DNA of 64,000 nucleotides from Opisthorchis felineus (Eukaryota > Platyhelminthes > Trematoda > Opisthorchiida > Opisthorchiidae): the NCBI GenBank assembly GCA_004794785.1, contig SJOL01006480.1, positions 945,755-1,009,754 on the forward strand. The letters are read 5' to 3'. The translations under genes and the position numbers were made by a program. Within the stretch, counting starts at the first letter, position 1; every line of letters starts with the position of its first letter. Shown here in pieces: positions 34,201-49,200 of the stretch. Under the pieces are notes generated by a model. It ran no database searches. It was not told where the DNA came from and saw nothing but the letters and a program-made list of their open reading frames with translations.

Positions 34201-37200
34201 CACATCACTGAATGGTAGTTGTCGTTACTGCTCTCTCCTTGGGCTCCTGGGTGTGACAGATAGATGCAAACCAGAAACTTAATCCCTCTGTCACTCGGGT
34301 AGGACAACACAACGGTGTAAATGAGTCACGCGATCAAGACTGCATTATGCATTTGATCATCCTAGGACCACGACATAAACGGCCGCGTGAGCTGGAACAA
34401 GCGCAATACTTCAAAAAAACACTACTCATAAAGCCAACGAAGACTCTGAACAGCCCATTTATCAAGCGGGTTCCATCATCGAAGTTTGCTCAGTCACTTC
34501 ATCAGAATCATGGCGGGCCACCAAAGAAATAACTCGCCAGATGGTAGTTGACAGTAAGTTATATAATCTTCCCTCTCAGAAGGAGCCAATAAAAAAACCT
34601 TCGGTAGCAATGCAGGAACGTTCAGGGTATAACTTCTTCATGACTCAGTACCGGTAAGGAGTGACTACGGCCGGATGCCCACAGCTATAGCTATTTCCTC
34701 TACTTAAGTCACGGAAAGTTTTGGAGAAGCATAGCGGGAGTGCCCACACATCGAGAAAAAGTCCCCCCAAACTGGTACACATCCCGTACATCTAAATTCA
34801 CGACCTGGTAGCTGAAAGCAATCTGAAACTAGCCTAACTGACCACAACCAGTAAAAATCAAGCTGGTGATGATATGGCAAAGAACGACGGTTGGACAAAT
34901 CAGACGCAAAGTACCATCACAAGGGCATGAAAAAAAAAGAACTTACTGTTTGAACGTCGGCTGAAGCAACTTGGAGAATGCGGGTATTTGTCTGTGAGTC
35001 GGTGCAGTTTGAAGAAATCGGGCGAGTTTGAGATGCAGAAGCTATGCAAGGGAGTCGGATAGAATCAACTGCTATGATGGTAGGACAAGATACAGAAAAG
35101 CTGGAGGCACCAAGAAAAATAATGAAACACATGAAGAGCGTTGAATGAACGTCATAACCTTGAAGCATGTTGCATCAAACCCATCACGATGGATGGGTTT
35201 GTTACATTTGGTTGCATTTGCAGACACTTTCAAGGTTTTCTTTTGTAAGTGGGTCACCTTTCTGGTCTATAGCTCATTGTTGGTAAGTAGAAGTTCTTCA
35301 CTGGTTAAGAAAGTTTAGGAAATGAACATTTTTGGCCAGATGTATACATGAATAGTAAAAATACATACACCATTGTCTCCTTCAATAGAGAGCACTTTAG
35401 GGCATTGAGGTGGTGACTTCTGGGAAGGGTGACTCAAAGTGATCTCTTATGTGGGTGGTCTATCCAGAGGGCAAACCGTAGTTCAAGCTCAGTGGATGTG
35501 GTTCCAGACCCTAGCCATCACAATGAGGAACTATGTTGAGTAGTCCAGGAAACAGCCGCCAGGTCTTACCGCGCAAACGTGCTATCACAACCAAAAATGA
35601 TAAGAAACCTATTTTCACATATCAACCACTCCTCTACAGCAACTGCTTTTGGTCAGTCTCACCAAACTCTCACAGAAAATGCTCCCGAATGTCTTGTTGC
35701 CAAAGCTATAGCAAATTTGTTCCTGCTGACCAGTTGTTCCTCCTAGATGAAATAAAAACAATTGTCACACCCCGCATATTTCAATCCACGAACAAGTGCG
35801 GGGAGATGACACCCTACGAAGAAACTATTTTCCGCTGTTCCGGACAGCGTTCAACGCTACCGAACACGAACAACTTGCGGTGAAATTGGCGTCCTGTCCT
35901 GACCCCCACCAGGACAAAATCGTTTGGTATATTGGGTGAGCTAAATAAGTCCAAAAGCGGCAGGTGTTGCTTAGGACAGACAAAGCAAATCACGATCTAG
36001 GACAAAGCAATCCTCAACTGAAGCATGAAGCGTCTAATAAAACACCCCCACATAAAACTGAAGCTTTTCTCACAAAGAAACCTGCGACCTTACGCGATAA
36101 GGAGCAAATGACTGAAAGGATCATCACCATCGCCGACAGCATCATATCAATGTTCAACAACGATGATTTTCTGCTGTATAACCATTATTTGAAAGCCTTA
36201 TCGTGAAAAATAAGTGGATGGAGAAGAGATTTAGTGCTAGACAACCACAATCATTCTGACGTGCCTACATCTCCAGACACTCATTCAGGCAATCTGGATA
36301 GAAACTGACAAAAAGAACGTAATCGATTACACTTAGCAGCCCTATCATGCAACGTTCCCAACAAAGCAGTGGAGACCACGCGGTCCCCATCCTCGAAGGC
36401 GAGTCGTACCGACAGCACTCTGACTTTCCATAATCTCCTTCATACCCCTTTGCCAGGTCAAAGGTTGGCCACACCTTTGCTTCCGCCACTCTGAATTGGG
36501 CACGGGAAACAGCACTCTCTTCGGCACGCGCAATACATGGCGTAAACCACACAGCTTATGGTACTGGACACATTCTTCGATGGAACTCCCCATCGCACAA
36601 CTGGACACCGGATTTCTAATTTGCTCGTTACTGATTAGCCGACGACAGCCTACACCAGGACGGTGTCGGCGAATCCGGAAGGAGAGGATAAGAACAGCCT
36701 AACCCGTTGTCCGATCCAAAAAAAGGACACTAAGAGAAAGGATAGATAAACGCGACAATGAAAACCGGCCCGATAACCACTACAAAACACGTGAGCAATA
36801 GCCCACATTATAATACAATTTGGAAAACAGCGTATATTCTAATGCAAATGAGTGTAGAATGGAGTACACTAAATAAACACTTGTATTATAGAAAGCTCGT
36901 TCTTGAATTCCTTAGAATTTGCCGAAAAATTTCGCACTTTCAGTTTGCTAAATCCAGGTGAGACCGCCGGTGATTTTCGTGTGGCTGGGTTTTCAGAAAA
37001 AGCGCAGTAAATTAGTGCTGATCTCTAAGAATCTCGAGTGGTGACAGAGGACTGTTTCAGCTAAGATATGGGGCAGAAACAGTGGAGGCACTGAGTGGTC
37101 AATAACACTCGACAATAACAGCGTGGTGGAGGGCGAATTTCTCGATGGGAACACCTAGCAAGAAGTCGTAGTGAAAGAAAAACCTGGCCTACAAAGAAGA

Positions 37201-40200
37201 TGAGGACAAGCAGAGAACACACAAAAGTTAAAGACAGAAATTCGCGTTCAGTGTCTAGTTTTCACTGAATTACCAAGTAAGGCTAGCATGAAAATTTCGA
37301 ACTCTTTTTGGGAAAACTACCTCTATATTAGTAAGCAACCAGTGATTAGCATTGCTATGTTACTAATTTCGAATGCGGTACTCTATGTTCGCGATTTCTT
37401 GTGAGGTTTGCAGAATATTATTATACATGATATACACTACATATACTAATGCTTTCTTGCCGGCTCTTTTATGGCCCCTAAACTTAGATAACCAACTGCA
37501 GACAGTGGTTTCAAGCTGGCCGTATGTATTGCGAAACCAAAAAGGAGATAGATGTTGTGCGAATCTGGTTTTAGGCCAAACGAAACGGAAATAAGATGGC
37601 CCTCCGAATGGGGACCTCTCCCTTATACGGACCAGTTTGTCCCGGTCCGTCGAGCATTATCACTGGAGTGGTAAGCAAACTGTCGACCTTCTCCAGTGCC
37701 CATCCCTTACACTACCTACTGAGCTTGACTACTCGGCTTTTCATACAGAGGAGTGGTCCCGTGACTTATGTGTAATGGAACAAATCATGCATCATGAGTT
37801 AAATTATGGTCAATCTGATTTTCCCAGCTAACACTTTGAAGACCTTCAGGTATTGTGAACCCAATCACTGAATGGAAGCCCAGTTGTGGCCAGCAATCCA
37901 GCTGACTACCTCAGGGCTTAAGGGGATCACCTCAGGAGAAATAAGACATACCTGTACCCTAAAGATGAAATGAAGACCGGATATACGCTTCTTATTCATT
38001 CACCTACTAATAACTCCACTTTCAGACTGGTCATCAACTGGGCTTCCTCTTTATCGCATATTCTGATAACACAAGCGTGAATAAACACAAAAATAGCTAC
38101 AAGTTTTGGTCAGAGATGTTGCAGTTTACCAGTCCTGTTATTTTTTCACAAGCGGGTGGTATCCTCCACGAACATGTCCAAAAGTGACAGTATACATTTA
38201 AAGTTGAGCCAGGGCACACATATACATATGTGTGCCCTCAGACAGCTGTTGGGTAAAGTTAAATAAAGTGTTCTCCATGTCGATTGTTGGTTAAGCTATG
38301 TGAGTAATCATAGCGTTTTTCATCACTAAGGTACAAAATCTTTTTCAAGGTTTGAATTTACGTCTCTGAAAGGTGCATCACCCCTGTCACAGATTGCAGA
38401 AAGTGACTTCTCCTTGATAATAACCTGTGCTCAATCGGTGTGCACCTATAAGAACATGAGCAATAAACGCAGTCATGAACAAATTTTTAAGGCTTAATGA
38501 CTCTTTTACATCTTTGTTACCGAAGCAGGATGTGTACAGATTATCAGGACGGAGGATGTCAGCCAGTTAGATGGTACCCATGTAGGGCTGGAATGAGGTC
38601 TTCAGAACGGTGGTCCACGATCTCATGCGTTCGGGAACCCAGGCCACTAAGTAGCTACGTTGCATGGAGATACATAGGCATTCTCCGCGCGAATGTTTGC
38701 ACAAACCTGCCACGTTCATCACGTTTTATCATACTGGTTAAAGTATGGATCGAATTCCCCTGTCAGCCAAGTTTGACGAGCCAGTTGGCGCAAACTATAC
38801 CTGAATGTCATTTGCATTTAAAAGCAGAGGTGGTGTGAACGCAGAAACCAGGGGTAATAAATGGTAAAACTAATAATTACAATGACCATAAAACAATGAC
38901 GAGGATAGTAAGAAGTGACGATAAAATAACAATAACAATAATAGCGATAAAAACAGCTGTATTATTGCAGGAAAAGCCGGTGAGTAGACTCTGGTTGTCG
39001 GTTGTTCCCAATCGTCCGCAAACGGACTTGTTCGTCACAACTAAAAGCTTAAAAAGTGGTACAGTAAAGCAAAGAAGTGTCAAACGTTCGGACATCTGCG
39101 CTTGGCGGTCTTTGCCTATATGAACAGCTGAGTGTATTGCTCGGGTTTTGTGGAGTCACGAAATGGACAGTGACAAGAATGGGTTGTTTCTTACTTTTGT
39201 TTGAAAAGTTACAGTTAAGCATTAGGTACACCCATTGCGGAAGTGTCTGAAAGAAGTGAAGAAGTGGGCGGATAGAGATTATGCGCGTAGGCTCATCCAG
39301 GATACTCGATTCGGATGCAAAGGATGGTGAGTTCGATACGGTTAAATGAGGGAACCAATAGAAAGCTAGGCAACATCCGACAGGACCGAAGTCAAGAAAA
39401 TCGAGAATTGTTTCGTCTAGGTCTTGACGCATTGGTCATATCATTGTCCTCAATCAACGAGGTCCTTTTGTTCATCCTGAGGGCAGCGTTTCGTTCAGCC
39501 GATCACATAGCGTTGTGGCATTCCCGGATAAACAAAGGTGCCCGAAAAATCGCCATAACTTTTTCACCCAACTTAAACGTGAGGGTGTAAGGGAATAGAG
39601 AGAATTTTCTAGAGTTTTCCACTCAAAGTATCACGGGTCCAGGCTGCCCTTATTTCCAAGGTCGAAATAGAATATTAAGCCTAAAGTGTGCATTACCCCC
39701 GGAATCGCGTTCTGCTAAGTTGAGGTGATATCAAAAAGATAGAAAATACAATAAAACAGTTAGTCTACTTGGCCACTGGTTCCAAATGAGCTTTCGGTCT
39801 TCAAAATGCAGCGTTGGTACGAAACTGGATGGACACATCCCCAATAATGCCGTCAATGCCTCATTCGGGAATAGCAACTAAATATGCTAATCTGGGTAAT
39901 ACATCACTTTGTGGGCAACACTGCCGAAGAAGTGAACACGAGAAGAGGGAGAGTCCCGCGTTTTAACTTTATTCAAACTAACGAATCGTGGGAATGGCGT
40001 GAACTAATTCCACCGACAATGCTGCGTTGTGTATGACTATGAAACGCTCCTACTTTAATAAACAAACAGTAGAAGCCCCCATATAGTTAGATAGAAATAC
40101 GCACGCTATCCAGGCTCGGTCATGCGTTGCACGAAAGGCTTCATTTACGCTATGAGGACTGCGGCTCCAAAAAGTCGACAGAATGCAAAGTGGTACAGTA

Positions 40201-43200
40201 GAAAAGGTTTAACTAAAGGTCTGAACCGTGTTAGTGCATGCCGATTGCTAGAGGGAGAAGCTAAAGGTTCGACTAATCGGTTGTTGGAGACCACCGCAGT
40301 AGCAGCTAAATTACGAAGTCACTGATGCTCTGTTATACACATCAGATGACCTTTGAGCTTCAGCCTTTTATCGTTCTTATTTTATCATTTTCGTTGCTGT
40401 CTTGCCGATGAGCAGGGTCGATTACAGTGAGTTAACAATTAACCTGAAATACATAGCACGCTTGCGCCCAACACTCTCAGGGGCGGAATTTCAAACGGGT
40501 ACAAATATGGATGTTGTGGAATTCCGCTTCAGTATTTTGCCTCAGAAAATACGGCGGCGGAGGGGGGAAGGAATTGGTAGATAGCGAAGTTTAGAACGGA
40601 CGTCAAATGGAACAACACTGGTTTGATTCAGGAATCTGAGATCCCAAGGTTAAAGTAAATACAAACAAGAGAGGACCCAACAGGCTCCCAGACGGGAGCC
40701 TGTGAGTATGCCGAGTCCTTGATATTAATCGATACTGATTGATAATAGCCTGACCAAGAGGGAGAGAGATCATAAGCCACTATTAGAGCACTAAACCGCT
40801 AAAAAGGTGTCCGGAGGCCACCCGCCCCTAATAACCGAACAGTAAGTCAACTGGATGTCACATCCGGGCTACGGACCAAACGAAGGCATACCCTGATTGG
40901 TCAGAATGCCAGCCAATCTGGATCGAGCATCTTTAGCTTGACACTTCTCGCTCCCTCACGGAGATTCTAGCACGACCTTGTGGAACATTCTGTGATTACC
41001 CTATAAATACGGTTGTAATAATCTTCCTTTGTCTCCATAAAGGGCTGTCTGAAGCTACCGTGCCTTTTGACATACCATAGTGGGCGGAGCAGGAAACAAA
41101 GGACCGAGAGAGAGTTGCATGATCGTTCAGCAAGTCACTACAAAAGGTTTAGATGAACAAAATACTGACAAACATGTCATCGTCATTTCCACCCATTATA
41201 TGTACCCGATTACCTGCAACCTTCATCGCAACATGTACGTTAGCTAACAAAAAGGAAACGAGAACGACAAATTACAGAAAGCTCAGAGCTGATAGTCGCT
41301 CATTAATGACACACCGAGGGTCATAGGTCGTTTTGACGCGCGATCGGCAGAGCCCCGTTTTTCCGACTCGACCACAGAGTGACGGTTGTTTTTTATTTCT
41401 TGTTCCCAGAGAGAACGGGCAGCGGCCAGCTAAGGGCAGGAAAAAAATGTACAAGTTACATTGTCGGTAGTCATAAAATAAAACTAGAACAGCGCTCAAA
41501 TACCAGCATACAGCAATATACTAATAAACCGATAAATTCGGCTCGTCGAATTTCTAGAGTGGATTGAGCCTAGCTTGAAAAGATGCACTAAAAGTGGCTG
41601 GGCAAGCCGCTGAAGGACTAAGCTTATCATGCAAAATAAAGACCACGTATCTCACTCTGTACGAAAAAAAGCAGATTAATGTAGGAAGATGGAAGTTCAA
41701 AGTAACAAAATTGCACAGAACAAGAATGAATCACCTGATTTGGCAGCTCTTCGCGCCAGAATCGAATTCGCTCGGCCTCGCGTTCCTGCATCGCCTGTGT
41801 GGCGTAACAGAGATGAAAAAGTAGTAGTTGCACGCAGAAAGCAACAACCAGAGTACGAGCAACAGCGAGTCAACTCACCTCAAGTAATGCATTCTCCACA
41901 GCTTGTTGTGTGGACAGCTGCGCATCCTGATAGAGTTTCGTGACACGATGCAGCTCAACTTCAAGTTCGGCACATTCCTGCCTGTTCGGACCGAAGAGAA
42001 AGGAATAAAAGAACGTACGCATGAGATAAAGCGAAATACAATCAACTGAGGATGGCTGATACAAAAAACGTGACTCTCGAAAGCAAGGAAAAAGGAAGCA
42101 AGTGTAGAATACGTGACGTATTCTGGGAAGCCCAATTGAGTGGCGCGCGAAACCACAAGCCAAGAATTACGAAGTTTTGAGATTCATCAACAAAATGCGG
42201 TAAAAAACGCGTATATGACACAAACCTCAAATTATGGGGATTTCCGTCTAATTGTTGCACGAATCGGTGCAAGTCCAAAGAAAGTCCGGTAAGAACGGCA
42301 AATCGACGTGAATTACCGACAACCGTGCGCGCACAGCACATGATAAGGTAAGTGATCAAAAAGCGCACGAGGAAAAGAATTGTTTCGACATGTTAAAGGT
42401 CAAAAGTTCATGAGGGATTGTGGGTGAATATCGAATGCATGAGGTAGACGCAGAAAACGGTGGGTTCAAGCAAGGGAAGGGTTTGACCGAGAGAAAGGAG
42501 CTACAGTAAGTCTGCTCGCAGGCTTTATCCATACCTACTCTTAGCCCAACAAGGCTAACAAACACAGAAAGCGATACCATTATTTCTTCGTCGCCAGTTT
42601 TATGATAGCCAGTCTCCTAACCAAAGCTTTGTTCGATCAACATGAAGGTAGTCACAAAGAGTTAGTTAGAAAACATAATAAATAATAATAGTTCAGTTGA
42701 AACACCACTTTCGGCGCCTAACCGTCATGATACTCAGAAAAAGCACGAGGGCTGGCAGGTTGCTCAACCCCGACAGGAGCAGTCGGAATGCAGAGGTTAG
42801 GCTCGAACCACGAACCTTCCGGTCAGTAACCTGGCGCCTTATACACTGAGCTACCTCGAGCTCGATAGATAGCGTTAGAGTTAGACAAAAAGTGACCCGT
42901 CGCCTGGAAATTACTTGAAAGTGTCCAGAACGGCGACTGATTGTGACTCGGTGGAATTAGTAAGAACGCTACTGCTTACCGTTCCAAATGTTGATCATGA
43001 AATACGAGGAAGCGGACAATTAGGGAACTCTGTATACCACTCTAAAAGCTCATACAGTATTCGTTCTGGTGCGACCTCAAAATGTCAACGAAAGGCATCG
43101 AGGTTAAGAAGGAGGTGGGTTCGACACACGTTTTAGATATGGTTTTTTAATCGAAATCTAGACGTGGGCTCGAAAAAAGCGAGCGCTGTTGTGCACTCAA

Positions 43201-46200
43201 AACTATCACCTTGTTCCAACATTCATGAAACTGACGAACCCGTTCGAAAAAAAGCTATAATAAAGCTTGTCCTATAATAAAGCGTGTCCTATTTGACCAC
43301 AATGTGTCTAGACTTCCTCCCTTTGAAGTTGTGTATATCAGTGTCGAGACAGGGTAGGATTTGTTCCAGAGGATGAACAACGGAATGCATCTGAACAGAC
43401 CAAATGAATTAAGGGCAACCACTTACCGTGCTTGACATAACGCTTGTTCCGCCCGTTTTGTCGCAGCCTCGCGTTCATTAGCCCAATCAACTTCCAAACG
43501 ACGGCGCATGGATGTATAATGTACTTCACACACAGCGCGTGCTCGATCTATCGCAGCATCTCGCTCAGCAGCGCTGGCATTAAGACGCTCCGTGGCGGCT
43601 TTCTCATTCTCCAACGCCCGAGCTTCGGCACCAAGAGCGGACTGCAGACGAGCTCGCGTAGACTAGATGGGTGAGAAACAACTCAGTGACAGGTGAGGAC
43701 GTTCAAGTAAACCACAGCTGTAGGGTGGTGAGGAACCGCTCTTCGATACTGGTGTTGTGTTATCGATGATGATGAAGAAGTTCCTTGCGACTGATACATC
43801 AGTCAACGATACCGATTCAACAGCTTTGCTCACGGTCGTTAGAGTGACCACACTAATGGGAGCCGTTCGGCTATACTCACACCAGAACCAAGATGCACCA
43901 ACTCAGTAATGGCCAACATATCACTCGTGGCTCAAAATCGTAGGCGGGTACAAAACAGCTGAAGAGGCTACGGTGGGAATGAAATCATTTTGGCCTCTTG
44001 AAACAGAACTTTCTTCGAAGGATCGTATTTGATATAACACAGGCGTACCAAATTTTTGAAATCTGACAATATGAAACTGTATAAAATAGTTCCGGCAAAC
44101 TATTAAATATTTATACATTACGTTTGTCAACAGAGTGAAATTCATGTTGATTTTCCTAATCTTCACCAGAAGTTGGTCACTGTTTGAAAACGGATGTCTT
44201 GATTACTCCATGAGCTAGGTAGCCTGTGTTCACGTTGTTTGTGCGTTTTATCTGTTCACTTTTAGTTATCCAAAACGAACTCGTCAGGATCTTCGTTCAA
44301 TTTCACCTGTATCTGAGTGCAAGCTGTAGAATAGTATCAAATAGGTGTCCAATAATCTCTCACAGTTGTCACAAAAAGCATTCTGTAAATAGCTACAAAA
44401 ATGTTAACTGGAAAGCCCGATTACTTGAACCCGGGATCCATCAGTACGCGAAATATTATCAATTAAAACCAGTAACGTGTGTATTATAGGATCAGAAACT
44501 AGAGTATTACGAGTGACGCAAGAGATACGATGAAAACGGAGATATCGTTCCCTGCTCAACATCCACCCAGTGGCAAGAATATTTCTCCGGTTTTTCATTT
44601 GAGACCATCTTTCAGCTAGGTTGACCAGGTTAGATAGGATTCGGACAGTTTGGAAGCCCCTTTAAACATGCGGTTCGAAACCGGTAAGTGACCTTAGAAA
44701 AACGTAGGGTTCTCCTGTATCGGTTGATGTGTGGTCCTAACCAGAGTTTTTCTTGGGAATAAATTCACTCTTCAGGGAACAAAATCGTGAACTTTCTAAG
44801 GAGGTAGGGATGATCTCTCGATGAACAGAAAATTCTGTGGAGGTGCTCACCGTGGATCTCCTGAGAATGTCATCTATCCGAGGATCTCTCTTCGAGGAAA
44901 AAACAGTATTTAGTTTGGTCATAACTAGGTGCACGTTACGACAGATGAAGAGGTCCATCTGACGTTAGGAAATTATGGTAAAAGAACCGTTGTGTTTAAA
45001 TCACCACAGTCGGCATGGGTTAAACGTGAGGTAACAATAGAGATGGGAAATCTGTCAGCTTCGACCAGCTTATGCGTCTTCTGTAATAAGCGTTCCACCA
45101 ACATCCTAAACGCTTTTCCGAATCACGTAATCCAACCGAAGAACCAATGACGGATGAACGGATATCTCAAGAAACCAGTTGAATACTGGATAAATGGATT
45201 CAATATGGAAGAGATGGGATGGAAAGGCAAGCAAAATGCTACTGAGAACTTACTCGTAACTCCTCCTCTAACGCTGCATAATCCGCTCTCAGTCTCTCCA
45301 CCTGCCCCTGCAACAAATGTTCACGGGGACCAGGTGAGCCTTTCAGTTCACGAGAACTAGTTAGCTCCTGTTCCAAACTCACTAACCGATCCTGAGGATG
45401 AAGAAACAAAAGCACTGGAGTAGCAACACAAATGGGATTGGAGAAGACAATCAATAAAGGTGTTATTCAATAATGACCAATTTTTAGTTTTTCTTCCACA
45501 GAAGGAAGATTATGCACCGATAGGATCCCACGCTAGTTAGAATTTACAGAAAGCCTCAGCAAAATTTTGTTAGTCACAAGACAAAACGAAGAAAATCCAT
45601 AAACCTAAGTGTAGTAACGGTATTTTCTTCAGCTTAGTTCTAGGTTTGAAACTCCCAAGCTAGTGTTTCCGTCAAAAACAACCACCAAAGGTGCACAGCG
45701 TATATTAACGTCCAAAACCAGATCAACAACAATTGTACAGCGCGTCGTATATAGTGTGTGCCGCGACAAAATTCTGAGATTTCTGACGCTTTCGGGATGC
45801 AGCATTGGCAACGGCATTAGGCAAATACTGGGTCATGATTGGTTGTTGGGTCCAGGCTTTCCACCAATCAGAGCTCGCCTTGATGCCGGACCGGCAAGCG
45901 GCCCGAAATTTCGGCCAATCTTGTGTGGCTTCTAAGACGTAGCACCGCCCAACTTTGAGCGGTAAAGCGGTATCTGTGTGGAATTCCGCCTACCACTAAG
46001 TAAATGCAAAAAACGAGCTGGAACCTTCTGACTGCGCACCAGCAGCCAGAATGTCTAAAGACTCGGACGGATGGTTAAAATCAAGCTTCACGCGGAATTT
46101 AACTTACCCAACCGTGTCATCCAGTTGGCTCGCGGTGTCTGTGAGAAATAGTCTAAAACCGTCGGTTGTGGTGTATCTTGACCTTTTACATCCACCTGGT

Positions 46201-49200
46201 TAGTCCCAATAAGGACGGATTAATACGTATGGTTAAAGTTTTCGAGATCCGAACATAATCTTACTGTTGAGGCTATTAATTGTGCTATATGAGATATGCC
46301 ACGTGCGTGGGACAAAATAACACGATCCGGCTTCAAGTCCTACATTCGAGATCATGCAGACGGAACCTCATTACTCTAGAACAACAACAGACAGAATAAT
46401 GTAGCTTTGAATAATTCACGCGTGTCCAAAATTTCTCAAAGGCTACCCACATAAGTGCTGCGCACCAGTAACGTTAGATCGATCAGAGACATTTCACGAT
46501 GCGTATTAACAGGGCATTTTCACTAATTTCCAATACAAATCGACAGTCGATGTAATCGCTAGTTGTCTCTTCGTCGAACGGGATATACAATCTTATGCGC
46601 TCGTCAAAAAGAGTCTTAAACATATGGTCTTTCTCCTCAATAGTTATCTGTTATTGCACTGCAACCTGTATGTGATCAGATAAAAGCTGAGGGAGCTGAG
46701 AGTTGAGCGGACTGCAGTCTCACAAAAACATGCCCGATACCAGAATAGAGCGAACTAACAGCAGCTCGATTTTCGCATAAAGCCAGGCTACAGTGACTAC
46801 ACCACTGCCAGTAATACTTCCTTTGGTGTTTTTAATCCGTTGCTTGATAATCTTATTTTGCTGTGTGCAGAAAATAACCACATTGAATTCGAACGAATTG
46901 CTTATGGGCACGTGAACAGTGTCGATAGGGGTAGTCCATTAAATCCAACTCTAGTTGGTAGAAACAGACCCAAATGTGTGATAATAATCGGAGAGCTTCA
47001 CTGACAACATTTTGATCTTTGGCTTTAATCGTTATTTCAGTTTCTTTTTCGATGTCCTGAATACCATCCACCCTCATTTGCCTACTCCGGACAGGATGAG
47101 GAGACACATGACAGTTCAGTTTTCCTTGACACACTAATTCTCCTGTGTCCGGATGGGAGTTTGTAGTATATTGTCCAGCCTATGGTCAGTGTCTTCATTT
47201 CCATAGCTTTGTAAGATGGCGTACAACCGAGGCCTGGTCAAAACCTTTTGCATACGGTTAGACTCGTCTGCACAGCCGAACGGAGCTTTGCTGGCCAGTA
47301 GCCACTCGGAAACTTGTATTACTTTACATAACAAAACAAATCCTCAACCCAATTTGACCACCACAGCGGAGGAGACTGCGATGTGTCTACAATCCAAGGA
47401 CGATCAAATCTCAAAGAATATCAAGCAGAAAATCCAATCCGCTTTGAATTGCAGTTATAGAACCGTCAAAATGAGCATCATCTCGGCAAGCCGGAAGATT
47501 ATGTTTCGAAATATGTCCCCTAGTTCGAATGGTTATTCTCCATCCGTCACTTACAAGTAAACTTGGAGTTACGGTGCTGCCTGTATTGGCGCAGCAGGCC
47601 GATGTTTCTTAAACGATCTTCGAACATATTCCAAGTCAGTTGCTACAGACAGATCTTGCAGCAAAACAGGTCAACAATATTAGCAGCCAGATTCAGCTGG
47701 AGGACACTGATTGCAAAACACCTCTGAAAATAAATATACAGCTGAGACAGTGAACAGTATGCACCAGGAAAGAAATGAAGAACAGTCGTCCATAAAGCAG
47801 GTTTGGTGTGCATTTAATTCACCATTAGTCAAAATTTATTCAACAATAGAGTAATCAGCTGTTCAGCACCGGTGTTTCGACCCTATGTATCTTTCAGGTG
47901 GGGGAAAGAGGTGTGTGACTTAGGGTTGCTGAAAGGAGACTCTCTGCAAGTTCGGAATATAAACGTTAAGCGGCATCATTGGCTCTCACCTGCAACAAGG
48001 CAGTATTCTTCTCCGTGCGCTTAGATTTTTCCACTGCCTCATGAAGCTGACAACGAGTGGTGAACACCACTTCATGCAGTTGGGTAACCTGTTCGCGTTT
48101 GGCCTTGTAGCCCGACAAGGCACGTGTAAGTTCAGAGCGCAAACGGCTCAACATTGAGGGTGACTGGGTCAAATTGGGAGCTGGAGTGCTAGTTGTGAAT
48201 TTCTGATGTGATGAGGGTCGGAACGCCTCTGAACCACGGTCTGATGCGCTCGGGGTACGAGCTGGTTGTGCTGATTTCGGAGGTTCACTTGAGGTTGGAT
48301 GATATAAAGAAAATGGTAGGCAGAAAACTGAAAGAAAAACTGCAACAGCTACGCCAAAAATGGCGAGATCAGCAAGAATAACCCTACATCTATTGAACAG
48401 GCAGTATGGAAACCATAAAACATAGTCGCTGTATGAATGCGACTGTGCATTGGGGACATGAAAGTTTGAACAAAAGTCAACTTACCACTGGTTCATAGTG
48501 ATTGGATTTCAACTGGACCTTACTTCACACACCTGGCAACGGGGTTTTGATATGTACAGTGCGTTTTATGGAGACGCTTAAATTAAATCGTATATATCTG
48601 CTGTTCCGTAACTTGTCTCCTACGGATAAACAAACAGAGCAGGCAGACAGTTGTTCTGCTCCATATGATGAATGAAAATGTACTGGATAGATGGCAGTGA
48701 TCAGTCGAAGCACTTCAACATCGGGCACTACATTAACCGATGCAAGCCTTTCGGTGTAGAAACCGCTACCATTGGACAAACACACTTGGTCAATACAGGA
48801 CTGGTTCGCTATTTTGATACGGTGGTCCGGATATAGAACGCAGCCAAATAATACACCAAATCCCTTCAACACGACCAACCCCCACAGTGATCGCATTTGT
48901 AGAGTTCGTCGAAATCCTGTTGTGGTCTTCATGTACTGCGTTTGCGTATCAATGGTACGAACCGTTGCCACAAATCAGTCCCCACATGACACACACACAC
49001 ACACTGCGTTCCCTCGAAAGCTAAACCAGGAGTGCCACACTTATATTACACATTTATCTCCACCTTAACGGTCACTTCAGAAAGGTAAAGGTAATCCGCA
49101 AAGTTGCGTACATATCGCGTACCCTTAGGACCCAGACAGATGCCTTTTTGACGCCACAAATGGCACAATTAATCGTTGTCAGTCTAGCCCAAGACGATCA

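Noticed and set aside
43870..43920. Extra CEP152-like exon ([14 protein letters not shown])
   Set aside because: Flanking exons are phase 0 to phase 0 and no acceptor gives this stretch a compatible phase.
48288..48330. Upstream acceptor TTTCTTTCAG for exon 10
   Set aside because: Better pyrimidine tract but out of phase with exon 9; it would need another unseen exon.
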